Source: Bacillus sp. 1NLA3E
Lineage (GTDB): Bacteria; Bacillota; Bacilli; Bacillales; Cytobacillaceae
DNA length: 64,000 nt
Assembly: GCF_000242895.2 (NCBI RefSeq)
Contig: NC_021171.1
Coordinates: forward strand, 2,762,001 to 2,826,000
Reading direction: 5' to 3'
Part shown: in pieces, positions 1-7,549 of the stretch
How positions within the stretch are numbered: the first letter of the stretch is position 1
Layout of the letters: every line of letters starts with the position of its first letter
Notes under the pieces: generated by a model
What the model saw: only the letters and a program-made list of their open reading frames with translations
Told to the model about the DNA's origin: nothing
Databases searched by the model: none
Position numbers and translations under genes: made by a program

Positions 1-254
1 GCTTCTTTTGTTATTTTGAAAACAACCTCTTCATTGTTGTGATACCGACCCGCATCCATTGTATCTTTGCTATGATAATAAAAGTGATCGTTTTTGCCAA
101 CAGAGGCAGCAATTCCTCCCTGTGCTAAAGATGAGTTACTGTCTTTAATATTAGACTTTGTGAGTATCATCACATTCTTATTTGAATTTATGTGGTGCGC
201 CATTTGCAACGCCGCAATTCCACTTCCGATAATAATCACGTCAGCTTTTTTCAA
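1..254 (-). CDS. nadB: L-aspartate oxidase, N-terminal part (cut by window edge)
   Basis: This is the start of a minus-strand gene that runs off the left edge; about 84 codons are visible. The N-terminus (KKADVIIIGSGIAALQMA) is a Rossmann FAD-binding motif GxGxxA, followed by SSLAQGGIAA, the segment that binds FAD in L-aspartate oxidases and succinate dehydrogenase-type flavoproteins. NadB oxidises L-aspartate to iminoaspartate, the first step of de novo NAD synthesis. The start is TTG at 252-254, chosen because AGGAGGGA (261-268 on the other strand) sits 6 nt upstream. It is divergent from a nifS-type desulfurase, the known Bacillus nadB/nifS arrangement, which supports NadB over other flavoprotein oxidases. 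Confidence 0.88.
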   Translation of the reverse strand, partial: MKKADVIIIGSGIAALQMAHHINSNKNVMILTKSNIKDSNSSLAQGGIAASVGKNDHFYYHSKDTMDAGRYHNNEEVVFKITKE

Positions 255-278
255 GATTGTTCCCTCCTGAGACTAAAC

Positions 279-315
279 ATGTGTCTTGACACATATCTTT
301 ACACAGTTTTACACT
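279..315 (+). promoter_or_regulatory. nifS promoter overlapped by a candidate NiaR/YrxA operator
   Basis: A 16-bp inverted repeat (arms ATGTGTC and GACACAT, 279-294) lies between the divergent nadB and nifS genes. TTGACA at 286-291 inside it can serve as a -35 box with TACACT at 310-315 as -10 (18-bp spacer) for nifS. In Bacillus the nadBCA and nifS units are repressed by the nicotinate-responsive NadR/YrxA (NiaR) at TGT..ACA-type sites; assigning this palindrome to that regulator is inference from position and shape. Confidence 0.5.
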
Positions 316-360
316 TATGACAAGTATTTTTTGAAATTTACAGTTAACTGGAGAGGAAAA

Positions 361-1503
361 ATGAAATATTTCGATTACGCCGCAACCTGTCCCTTAGACC
401 AAGACGCTGCTTCTGTATATGTTAAAATCGCGACTGAACATTATGGTAATTCCCAAAGCCTCCATGATATTGGTGATGAAGCCAGTCAATTATTAGAAAA
501 CTGCCGTATTGAGTTCTCACAAATGCTAAATGCTGAAAAAGAAGGGATTTTCTTTACAAGTGGAGGGTCAGAAGGGAACTTTCTAGCAATTGAATCGTTA
601 CTTTCAGGGAATAAGAAAGATGGTAATCATATTATCACGACAATTGCTGAGCATTCTTCCATTCAAAGTGTAATCGATCGTTTAAAGCTTAACGGATTTC
701 GGATCACTTATTTACCTTTTAATGATGAGGGCTTAATAGAAGTCTCTGAATTTGCTCAGGCAATCTGTGAGGATACAATCATGGCTGTCATTCAGCATGG
801 GAATTCAGAAATAGGGACAGTCCAACCCATTGTTGAAATCGGCAAACTTTGCCAAAAACATGGCATCCTTCTCCATTCTGACTGTGTTCAAACATTTGGT
901 AAGTGGAATCTAAAACAGATTACTCCATATATTGATAGCCTTTCTTTATCAGGTCACAAGTTTTATGGTCCAAAGGGTACGGGCGCAGTTTACATTCGTC
1001 CTCAATTGACATGGGTACCTGTTTTTCCAAACACTACCCATGAAAAAGGATTCCGGCCTGGAACTATTAATGTGGCTGGAATTGCTGCAATGACGATTGC
1101 TGCAAAAAAAGCGAATTCAACTCTTGATCAAGACATGGTTCACTATTTGAACCTACGGAAGATCTTGATTGATTCTCTAGGACCAGTTTCAGATCGGATT
1201 ATCATACACGGATCCATTGGTGACCAACATCAGTTACCAAGCATAATTGGAATGAGCATCATAGGGGTTGAAGGTCAATGGATGCTGTTGGAGTGCAATC
1301 GTAATGGGTTTGCTATTTCAACTGGTAGCGCCTGCCATAGTGGAATGAAATCTCCCTCACAATCGATGATTGCGTTAGGACTTTCGGGAAAAAAAGCAAA
1401 AGAGTATTTTCGAATCTCTTTAGGTCGAGATGTAATTGAGGACGATATTAGAAACCTTGCTAATTTATTTGTTAAAACCGTTTATTCAATTAGTGAGAAT
1501 TAA
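361..1503 (+). CDS. nifS: Cysteine desulfurase NifS-like (NAD biosynthesis-associated)
   Basis: A PLP-dependent class V aminotransferase that removes sulfur from cysteine. From ATG 361 it has 380 residues, normal for the family. Visible motifs: N-terminal YFDYAATCPLD; TSGGSEGNF; the PLP region AEHSS; the PLP-lysine segment SLSGHKFYGPKGTG; and the sulfur-carrying cysteine loop STGSACHSG. An in-frame start at 286 exists, but ATG 361 is preceded by GGAGAGG and matches the usual N-terminus. In B. subtilis this NifS is divergent from nadB and is thought to supply the iron-sulfur cluster of quinolinate synthase NadA. The same divergence here supports that role rather than general IscS/SufS duty. 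Confidence 0.9.
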   Translation: MKYFDYAATCPLDQDAASVYVKIATEHYGNSQSLHDIGDEASQLLENCRIEFSQMLNAEKEGIFFTSGGSEGNFLAIESLLSGNKKDGNHIITTIAEHSSIQSVIDRLKLNGFRITYLPFNDEGLIEVSEFAQAICEDTIMAVIQHGNSEIGTVQPIVEIGKLCQKHGILLHSDCVQTFGKWNLKQITPYIDSLSLSGHKFYGPKGTGAVYIRPQLTWVPVFPNTTHEKGFRPGTINVAGIAAMTIAAKKANSTLDQDMVHYLNLRKILIDSLGPVSDRIIIHGSIGDQHQLPSIIGMSIIGVEGQWMLLECNRNGFAISTGSACHSGMKSPSQSMIALGLSGKKAKEYFRISLGRDVIEDDIRNLANLFVKTVYSISEN

Positions 1504-1539
1504 TTCATACTATGTTCAACAATAAAAACTACAAAATTT

Positions 1540-1573
1540 GTCCCCAACCTACTTTATTTTTGTTGGGGGTTTT
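1540..1573 (+). terminator. Rho-independent terminator of nifS
   Basis: Arms CCCCAAC (1542-1548) and GTTGGGG (1562-1568) are followed by a T-rich tract, 40 bp after the nifS stop codon. Confidence 0.85.
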
Positions 1574-1658
1574 TCTTTTTATGTCTAAAATCAAGATATT
1601 TTCCATTTTAAACGAAATATATGGTGAAAAATGATGAAAGATTTTATAATATTCTGAA

Positions 1659-1687
1659 TTTACAAAAATATTAGCAGAAGCTATAAT
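1659..1687 (+). promoter_or_regulatory. SigA-type promoter for the DUF485-actP pair
   Basis: TTTACA (1659-1664) and a perfect TATAAT (1682-1687) are separated by 17 bp, 54 bp upstream of the DUF485 start codon. Confidence 0.65.
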
Positions 1688-1741
1688 AAAGACTGTATTT
1701 GGTAGACAACCAATACAAATCGATCATAGGGGAGGATTTTT

Positions 1742-2086
1742 ATGGCAGTTAATGAAAAGGCTTTCAATAAAGGTTTTGATGATAATGGCGCAGAACTTGA
1801 TTATTCGAAGATTGTCAAAACAGCTTCATTTCAAAAACTACTTCGCGTAAAAAGAGGCTTTATTGTACCCATGTCAATATTTTTCTTAGTGTTTTATTTT
1901 ACACTGCCCGTTCTGACCGCTTACTCTGACATCCTGAATCAGAAAGCTTTTGGTGACATTACTTGGGCATGGGTGTTTGGATCAGCTCAGTTCATTATGA
2001 CTTGGTCCCTATGTGGCATTTATTCTGGAAAAGCTAGAAAATTTGATCAAATGGTCGAGGGAATTATCGAAGAATCTCAGAACTAG
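1742..2086 (+). CDS. DUF485 inner-membrane protein (YwcB-like)
   Basis: A 114-residue protein with a hydrophilic N-terminus and two membrane segments (about residues 38-60 and 72-95). The segment FQKLLRVKRGFIVPMSIFF and a following FxLPVLTAY are typical of DUF485. It is the first gene of a pair with the sodium:solute symporter 20 bp downstream. DUF485 proteins almost always precede ActP-type acetate/monocarboxylate symporters (yjcH-actP in E. coli, ywcB-ywcA in B. subtilis) and are presumed accessory subunits; the exact role is unknown. GGGGAGG precedes the ATG. Confidence 0.85.
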   Translation: MAVNEKAFNKGFDDNGAELDYSKIVKTASFQKLLRVKRGFIVPMSIFFLVFYFTLPVLTAYSDILNQKAFGDITWAWVFGSAQFIMTWSLCGIYSGKARKFDQMVEGIIEESQN

Positions 2087-2106
2087 TGAACTAAGGGGGA
2101 AAAGTT

Positions 2107-3651
2107 TTGAATAAACTCGCATTCATACTATTTTTGATCATTGTTGGTCTAACGCTTGTTATTACCTACTTTGCTTCGAAAAGGACGAAAACAACCAGCG
2201 ACTTCTATACTGCAGACAGCAGCTTAACAGGATGGCAAAACGGAATGGCAATTGCAGGTGATTACATGTCCGCTGCATCATTCCTAGGTATTGCCGGAAT
2301 GATTGCCCTAACCGGTTTCGATGGATTCTTTTATAGCATTGGCTTTCTAGTTGCCTACTTAGTTGTTCTTTATGTGGTAGCGGAGCCCCTCCGAAATCTA
2401 GGAAAATATACATTAGCAGACATGATAGCGGCACGTTTCAATGATAAAAAAATCCGAGGTGTCGCAGCCCTAAATACAATGACCATTTCTATTTTTTACA
2501 TGATTGCACAGCTTGTAGGAGCAGGTGGTCTGATCAAGCTTTTACTAGGTATTGATTATGTATACGCTGTCCTCATCGTTGGAACATTAATGACAGTTTA
2601 CGTTGTGTTTGGTGGAATGACTGCAACAAGCTGGGTACAAATCGTTAAAGCGGTTTTATTAATGGTTGGAACGTTTATTATCTCAATGATCGTATTTTCA
2701 AAATTTGATTTTAATGTAATGAAAATGTTTACTGCCATGAAATCAGCCACACCTTTAGCCGGAACTTTCCTAAATCCAGGAAACAAATTTACCAACCCGT
2801 TAGATACGATCTCACTTAATTTAGCCCTTGTCTTAGGTACAGCAGGATTACCGCACATCTTAATTCGCTTCTTTACTGTAAAAGATTCCATTACAGCTCG
2901 TAAATCTGTTGTATACGCTACCTGGATAATCGGAATCTTCTATGTTATGACGATTTTCCTTGGTTTTGGGGCAGCTGCCTTTGTAGGCTATGACAATATT
3001 GTAGCAGCTAACGCAGCAGGCAATATGGCTGCGCCACTTTTAGCAAAAGCACTAGGTGGAGACTTCCTGTTTGCTTTTATATCTGCAGTAGCTTTTGCTA
3101 CTATTCTAGCAGTAGTTGCTGGTCTCGTTCTTACAGCAGCCTCCGCCTTTGCGCACGATTTTTATAGTCACATTGTCCGCCGCGGACAAGCCACTGAAAA
3201 AGAACAAATTGTCGCAGCACGTTGGGCTTCGATAGGTGTTGCAGTATTATCGATCATCCTAGCGCTGTTTGCACAAAAAATGAATGTTGCTTTCCTAGTA
3301 GCCCTAGCTTTTGCTGTAGCAGCAAGTGCTAACCTACCAATTATTTTGTTCACAATTTTTTGGAAACGATTCAATACAACAGGTGCAATCACGGGGATGC
3401 TAGTTGGATTAATTACCTCTTTAGTTCTTGTTGCAATCAGTCCAAACGTTTGGTCTCCTGAGGCTGGTGTAGCAATCTTTGTAGGTAAACCGCTGATAAG
3501 TTTAACCAATCCAGGAATCATTTCCATTCCAGTCGGATTTATTGCCGCCATTGTTGGTACCCTTCTATCATCTAAGAAAGCTGATGTTAAGAAGTTTGAT
3601 GAAATTCTGGTGAAAGCTAATACTGGAATTCATAATACGCTGAATTCCTAA
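2107..3651 (+). CDS. actP: Sodium:solute symporter, acetate/monocarboxylate type (ActP/YwcA-like)
   Basis: A 514-residue SSS-family symporter with about 13 membrane helices. Family landmarks are SDFYTADSSLTGWQNGMAIA near the N-terminus, GDYMSAASFLGIAG, GTAGLPHILIRFFTVKD and the helix FATILAVVAGLVLTAASAFAHD, all typical of ActP-type cation/acetate symporters. It probably imports acetate or another short monocarboxylate with sodium or protons. The TTG start at 2107 follows AAGGGGGAAAAG. It forms an operon with the DUF485 gene. Substrate assignment is by family and partner gene; pyruvate or propionate cannot be excluded. The likely terminator lies 230 bp downstream, beyond a dispersed repeat. 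Confidence 0.85.
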   Translation: MNKLAFILFLIIVGLTLVITYFASKRTKTTSDFYTADSSLTGWQNGMAIAGDYMSAASFLGIAGMIALTGFDGFFYSIGFLVAYLVVLYVVAEPLRNLGKYTLADMIAARFNDKKIRGVAALNTMTISIFYMIAQLVGAGGLIKLLLGIDYVYAVLIVGTLMTVYVVFGGMTATSWVQIVKAVLLMVGTFIISMIVFSKFDFNVMKMFTAMKSATPLAGTFLNPGNKFTNPLDTISLNLALVLGTAGLPHILIRFFTVKDSITARKSVVYATWIIGIFYVMTIFLGFGAAAFVGYDNIVAANAAGNMAAPLLAKALGGDFLFAFISAVAFATILAVVAGLVLTAASAFAHDFYSHIVRRGQATEKEQIVAARWASIGVAVLSIILALFAQKMNVAFLVALAFAVAASANLPIILFTIFWKRFNTTGAITGMLVGLITSLVLVAISPNVWSPEAGVAIFVGKPLISLTNPGIISIPVGFIAAIVGTLLSSKKADVKKFDEILVKANTGIHNTLNS

Positions 3652-3658
3652 CTTTTAG

Positions 3659-3842
3659 GCTGTGTTATAGCTCAATATTGATTTTTGCACAATGTTGATT
3701 GGAGTGGTAGGCACGAAGACTCCTGCGGGAGCAGCGGGACAGGTGAGACCCCGCAGGCGCTTCAGCGCCGAGGAGGCTCACCTCCCGCCCCTAAGGTGCG
3801 CGAGTGCCTGAAACGGAAATCAACATTCTAGTTTAACAGAGC
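3659..3842. repeat. Dispersed GC-rich repeat, copy A (MITE-like)
   Basis: An intergenic element with a GC-rich core (3693-3826) that begins TGTTGATTGGAGTGG and ends GGAAATCAACAT, so its ends are inverted copies. It also contains CTCCTGCGGGAGCAGC and a GCGCTTCAGCGCC hairpin. Outer boundaries look like imperfect terminal inverted repeats: AGGCTGTGTTA on the left and TAACAGAGCC on the right (complement GGCTCTGTTA). The same core recurs at 13838, 33091, 47308 and 58960. It separates actP from its probable terminator. Confidence 0.8.
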
Positions 3843-3882
3843 CAATATTTAAGATATCCACCTACCCCAATTAATATATTTT

Positions 3883-3916
3883 CCCCCTCTTGAAATCCAA
3901 GAGGGGGATTTTTTTG
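3883..3916 (+). terminator. Rho-independent terminator, probably of actP, displaced by repeat A
   Basis: Arms CCCCCTCTTG (3883-3892) and CAAGAGGGGG (3898-3907) are followed by ATTTTTTTG. It is 230 bp past the actP stop with only repeat A between, consistent with later insertion of the repeat into the 3' untranslated region. Confidence 0.75.
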
Positions 3917-4157
3917 TTTTGTCCTGCTCCCAACACCTTTTTAAAATTTGGGCAAGCCATTAATTAGCGATTTTTCCTGATTATTATCTTTTTTATGGGT
4001 AAATATCTTTAGTGGATAGTAGTGGATTTTTCTTGATTTAATGGAAACGTTTAGTACAACTTCCCGTAGGTACACGTATAGATACAGTATAACTAAATAC
4101 TAATGACAGATGAAGGAGTGAGGTCTTTAAAACATTTTCCCCCAAACTAGAAAGGAG

Positions 4158-5522
4158 GTGTTGGATTTTTCACAATTCACTCCTTTTTTCACGATCCTCT
4201 CATTTCTATTAACAATGACTCTCATTTTTTGGCGACCTAGAGGAATCAATGAGGCAATTCCTGCCACCATTGGGGCAATTTTTGTATTAATAAGTGGCAG
4301 TGTATCAATCGCAGATCTAGGTGAGATAAGTTCAAAAGTAAGTGGTGCAGCGATTACAATCATCTCAACTATGGTAATGGCTATTGCATTAGAAAGCTTT
4401 GGATTTTTTCATTGGGTGGCAGCCAAGCTTTTGATTGCAACAAAAAACTCTGGAATCAGACTGTTTTGGTTGACTAACCTACTGTGCTTTATGATGACCC
4501 TTTTCTTAAATAATGATGGAAGTATTTTAATTACCACACCAATTTTAATATTACTTTTAAAATATATCGGCTTAAAACATCACCAAAAATTACCATATCT
4601 TATAAGTGGAGCGATTATAGCAACGGCATCAAGTGCACCCATAGGGGTAAGTAACATTGTGAACCTGATTGCATTAAAGATAATAGGTATGGATTTGTAC
4701 CTGCACACTATAATGATGTTTGTCCCTGCAACAACTGGACTTTTGTTCCTATCAGGTCTACTTTTTGTGACATTTTATAAAGACCTTCCCAAAACGCTTC
4801 CCCTATTGCCCAAACGAATCAGCCTATTTGGATTACAAAATTTTCATCCACTACAATCCGACCCTGATGTGGCATTTGAAAAAAAACAAACCAGACTAAT
4901 GATTTGGGTTTTAATTTTCATTTTCATTGTACGAATCAGCTTATTTGTCGCATCCTATATCGGAGTCTCCGTTTCTTTAGTAGCTGCCCTTTGCTCAATT
5001 GGGTTATTAGGCTGGCGATGGTACATCCTAAAGATTAATCCTTTGGACATGATAAAAAAAACTCCTTGGCATATTTTCATTTTTGCCTTTAACATGTATG
5101 TGATTATTTTTGGATTGCACAATATCGGTCTAACCCACCTATTAATTGAGTATATAAAACCTATTGTGTCAAACAGCTTGCTTCATGCTAGTTTGATAAT
5201 GGGAACCCTTACAGCGATTCTTTCTAATACCTTTAATAATCACCCAGCCCTAATGATTAGTACCTTTGCACTTACGGAAATGGGCCTTGATCCCATTACA
5301 ATGAAAACCATCTATTTAGCAAATATAATCGGAAGTGATATTGGGTCCCTCCTATTTCCGATTGGTACGTTAGCCTCCCTTATTTGGATGCATATTCTAA
5401 AACAACACAATGTGAAAATTACATGGAAACAATATGTTAAGGTTACAATCCTTACAATCCCTCCATCAATGGTTTTCACCTTGATTTGCTTATATTATTG
5501 GATTAAGCTGGTTTTTTATTAA
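4158..5522 (+). CDS. ArsB/NhaD-superfamily transporter (arsenical-pump-like, YdfA-like)
   Basis: A 454-residue polytopic protein with 10-12 membrane helices. The segments TLFLNNDGSILITTPILI, SGAIIATASSAPIGVSN and NTFNNHPALMIST form the paired half-repeat signature of the ArsB/CitM ion-transporter superfamily. Family members extrude arsenite/antimonite or move sodium or dicarboxylates. No arsR, arsC or arsD lies beside it, so arsenite export is only a guess. The start is unsettled: GTG 4158 overlaps AAAGGAGG (4151-4158) and TTG 4161 is only 2 nt from it, while an in-frame ATG at 4215 lacks a close ribosome site. A bidirectional terminator follows directly. Confidence 0.75.
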   Translation: MLDFSQFTPFFTILSFLLTMTLIFWRPRGINEAIPATIGAIFVLISGSVSIADLGEISSKVSGAAITIISTMVMAIALESFGFFHWVAAKLLIATKNSGIRLFWLTNLLCFMMTLFLNNDGSILITTPILILLLKYIGLKHHQKLPYLISGAIIATASSAPIGVSNIVNLIALKIIGMDLYLHTIMMFVPATTGLLFLSGLLFVTFYKDLPKTLPLLPKRISLFGLQNFHPLQSDPDVAFEKKQTRLMIWVLIFIFIVRISLFVASYIGVSVSLVAALCSIGLLGWRWYILKINPLDMIKKTPWHIFIFAFNMYVIIFGLHNIGLTHLLIEYIKPIVSNSLLHASLIMGTLTAILSNTFNNHPALMISTFALTEMGLDPITMKTIYLANIIGSDIGSLLFPIGTLASLIWMHILKQHNVKITWKQYVKVTILTIPPSMVFTLICLYYWIKLVFY

Positions 5523-5523
5523 A

Positions 5524-5558
5524 AAATACCAATGAGGTAACCTCATTGGTATTTTTTT
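5524..5558. terminator. Bidirectional terminator between convergent genes
   Basis: A near-perfect hairpin with arms ATACCAATGAGG and CCTCATTGGTAT, flanked by A-runs on the left and T-runs on the right, serves both the ArsB-like gene and the converging coat gene at 5565. Confidence 0.85.
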
Positions 5559-5564
5559 GGATAT

Positions 5565-6239
5565 TCAAGGGATATGAACCGTTTTTAAATGCGTTAGCTT
5601 CCAATAGATTTTTTGACCTCCTGCTGTGATAAGTTCAACAATATTATTGTGAATACTTTTCACTAACCCTACTTTATTTGGGTTATCACCTAAATCAAAA
5701 ACAAGGAGTTTACCCTCATATTTTTTTAATTGTTCATCAAATGAGCGAGACAACGGAATACTTGAAGGAACAACAGGTAAAACTGCATTACTCAGTGTAT
5801 AAGGTGTTAATTGACTTGAATAGGGAATTAGCCATTTAAGATGCTGCATGGAAATAAATAAGGTTTTATAAACTGGTGAGTAAAAGACAATATAATCATT
5901 TAAAACACTGGTTATATATCCATGAATAGAGCGATTTCCGGTAACAAAAACCTCCAGGAATTGCCCTTTGGCATTATTGAGTATTTTTCGGTAAGAGATG
6001 GTTTCCTTCTCATTTTGAAATGGCATTTTTCCAGTTGGTTGCACTGTTCCTTCTTCATTTATTTTGATGGTTCTTTCTTTAATATTATGGAGGTGCATGA
6101 GTGGAATGTATAAATATTCCTGTCCATCAAAAAGGACTAAAATATCAAGACCAATGTCAAGAAGTATTCCTGTAAAAAATGTTCTTCCTGATATTTCAAT
6201 CTCGACTTCCATATTCAAATAGCTTTTGATCCCAGTCAT
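5565..6239 (-). CDS. CotB-like spore coat-associated protein
   Basis: A 224-residue protein made of three weakly similar ~50-residue modules (about 8-54, 88-140, 172-224). Each has a small beta-barrel-like pattern ending in a conserved H-L/I turn: IPLMHLHNI, ISMQHLKWL and WKLTHLKTV. This mirrors the three modules of neighbouring CotB, where HVKSI, HVKSV and HIRSI occupy the same place. It lacks the Asn-rich tracts and charged tail. The ATG follows AAAAGGAGGGGGGATGAA. Location directly downstream of cotB and the modular resemblance suggest a coat component; the function is inferred. Confidence 0.6.
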   Translation of the reverse strand: MTGIKSYLNMEVEIEISGRTFFTGILLDIGLDILVLFDGQEYLYIPLMHLHNIKERTIKINEEGTVQPTGKMPFQNEKETISYRKILNNAKGQFLEVFVTGNRSIHGYITSVLNDYIVFYSPVYKTLFISMQHLKWLIPYSSQLTPYTLSNAVLPVVPSSIPLSRSFDEQLKKYEGKLLVFDLGDNPNKVGLVKSIHNNIVELITAGGQKIYWKLTHLKTVHIP

Positions 6240-6273
6240 TTCATCCCCCCTCCTTTTTAAAATTCTAGATAAA

Positions 6274-6306
6274 ATGGTGCATCAGTATTAATCACTAATG
6301 CACCAT
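6274..6306 (-). terminator. Hairpin downstream of cotB
   Basis: Arms ATGGTGCATCAGT (6274-6286) and ACTAATGCACCAT (6294-6306) pair with one mismatch. On the minus strand the hairpin is followed by TTTTATC. It lies between cotB and the CotB-like gene and may end cotB transcripts or be read through. Confidence 0.6.
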
Positions 6307-6353
6307 TCATTTATTGCTATAAGTGGTATGTTTATGCGGCTTTTTAATAGAAT

Positions 6354-7427
6354 TTATTTACTACCCTTCCAAACATAATCGATTGTTTTCACAACTTTCT
6401 CCCGTTGATATTCTTTACTTTCAGATCTTCTAGAAGTTTTTCTGGATTCTTTTTCTTTGTTTTTGTCCTTGTTCTTGTTTTCATTTCTTTCATTTTTCGC
6501 ATTATTGGAATTTTGTGTCGACTGATCGTTACTTTGATTCTCTTCACTGTTTTCATTCTGATTGTTTTGACTTAATGACCCTTTTGGACCAGAGCTAATG
6601 CTTCTAATATGGTATGGGTGGATTCGTAGTACTTCCTCGTTGCTTACAAGTGTATAGTGACCACCTGCATTTTCAACTAATACACCTTCCATTGCTTCAG
6701 GGCCCCCACGATTTATTGACACCCACTTATGCGCCATATGGCTAAATACACCATGAAAATCTTCTGCCTCAAGAAACTCTGGATAGGTAATGATTTGTTG
6801 ATTATTATTTTGATTATTATTTTGATTATTATTGTTATTGTTATTATTATCGTCGTTAGTTTGGTACTTGCTCACACTTTTTACGTGATCAATATTAAAA
6901 TAAACAATCCCATCATCTTCCGTGTATAGGATAACAAAACCGTTTGCTACACCAAGTAAGGTTCCATATTTTGTTTCTGGTCCACCTTGGTTAATTTGAA
7001 TCGTTTCTTTTAATAAGTGATTTAATAGCTGAGAAAAATTGGCTGCCTCAAAGAATTCGACTGTATCTTCATTGGTTTCGGTTACTTGAGTGGAATTAGT
7101 CTTTGAATCCTCGCTTATGCTTTTTACATGACGTGCTTGATAATAAACCACCGTATTTTGATTGTTGTTTTGTTGATCGTTATTTTGATTGTTGTTCTGT
7201 TGCCCATTTTTCTGGTTGTTATTGTTATTGTTGTTATTGTTGTTGTTATTATTGTTGTTGTTGTTTTGTGCATAAAGTGCTACGTAGTCAGATTTAACAT
7301 CCAGTAATTTCCCAGTTTTTGATTCTGGTCCTCCTCGGTAAATTGTTACAACTTTACCTTTTAGGGACTCGAGAAACGAGTGATATGATTCGGATAGATC
7401 ATTACCATCCACATTTTCACTTATCAT
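6354..7427 (-). CDS. cotB: Spore outer coat protein CotB with Asn-rich insertions
   Basis: The protein follows B. subtilis CotB closely in its three modules: KGKVVTIYRGGPESKTGKLL, IQINQGGPETKYGTLLG and KWVSINRGGPEAMEGVLVE, each ending in HVKSI/HVKSV/HIRSI. The C-terminal tail TIDYVWKGSK also matches the CotB end. Differences: a run of 17 Asn followed by Asn/Gln-rich sequence inside module 1 and a shorter one in module 2, and a Lys/Glu/Arg-rich tail instead of Ser-Lys-Ser repeats. CotB is an outer-coat protein whose maturation depends on CotH and CotG. The second ATG (7427) is chosen because AAGGAGG lies 6-7 nt upstream of it; the ATG at 7445 lies upstream of that site. Confidence 0.9.
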   Translation of the reverse strand: MISENVDGNDLSESYHSFLESLKGKVVTIYRGGPESKTGKLLDVKSDYVALYAQNNNNNNNNNNNNNNNNNQKNGQQNNNQNNDQQNNNQNTVVYYQARHVKSISEDSKTNSTQVTETNEDTVEFFEAANFSQLLNHLLKETIQINQGGPETKYGTLLGVANGFVILYTEDDGIVYFNIDHVKSVSKYQTNDDNNNNNNNNQNNNQNNNQQIITYPEFLEAEDFHGVFSHMAHKWVSINRGGPEAMEGVLVENAGGHYTLVSNEEVLRIHPYHIRSISSGPKGSLSQNNQNENSEENQSNDQSTQNSNNAKNERNENKNKDKNKEKESRKTSRRSESKEYQREKVVKTIDYVWKGSK

Positions 7428-7549
7428 TATTATCCTCCTTGTCATTTATCCATATTGGTTATTTATAATGCATATATACGTATCTCGTGTGTATAATGAC
7501 CTAATTAACTTGCCTAATTATGAAAATAAATCTGTTGCCTATCATTCCT

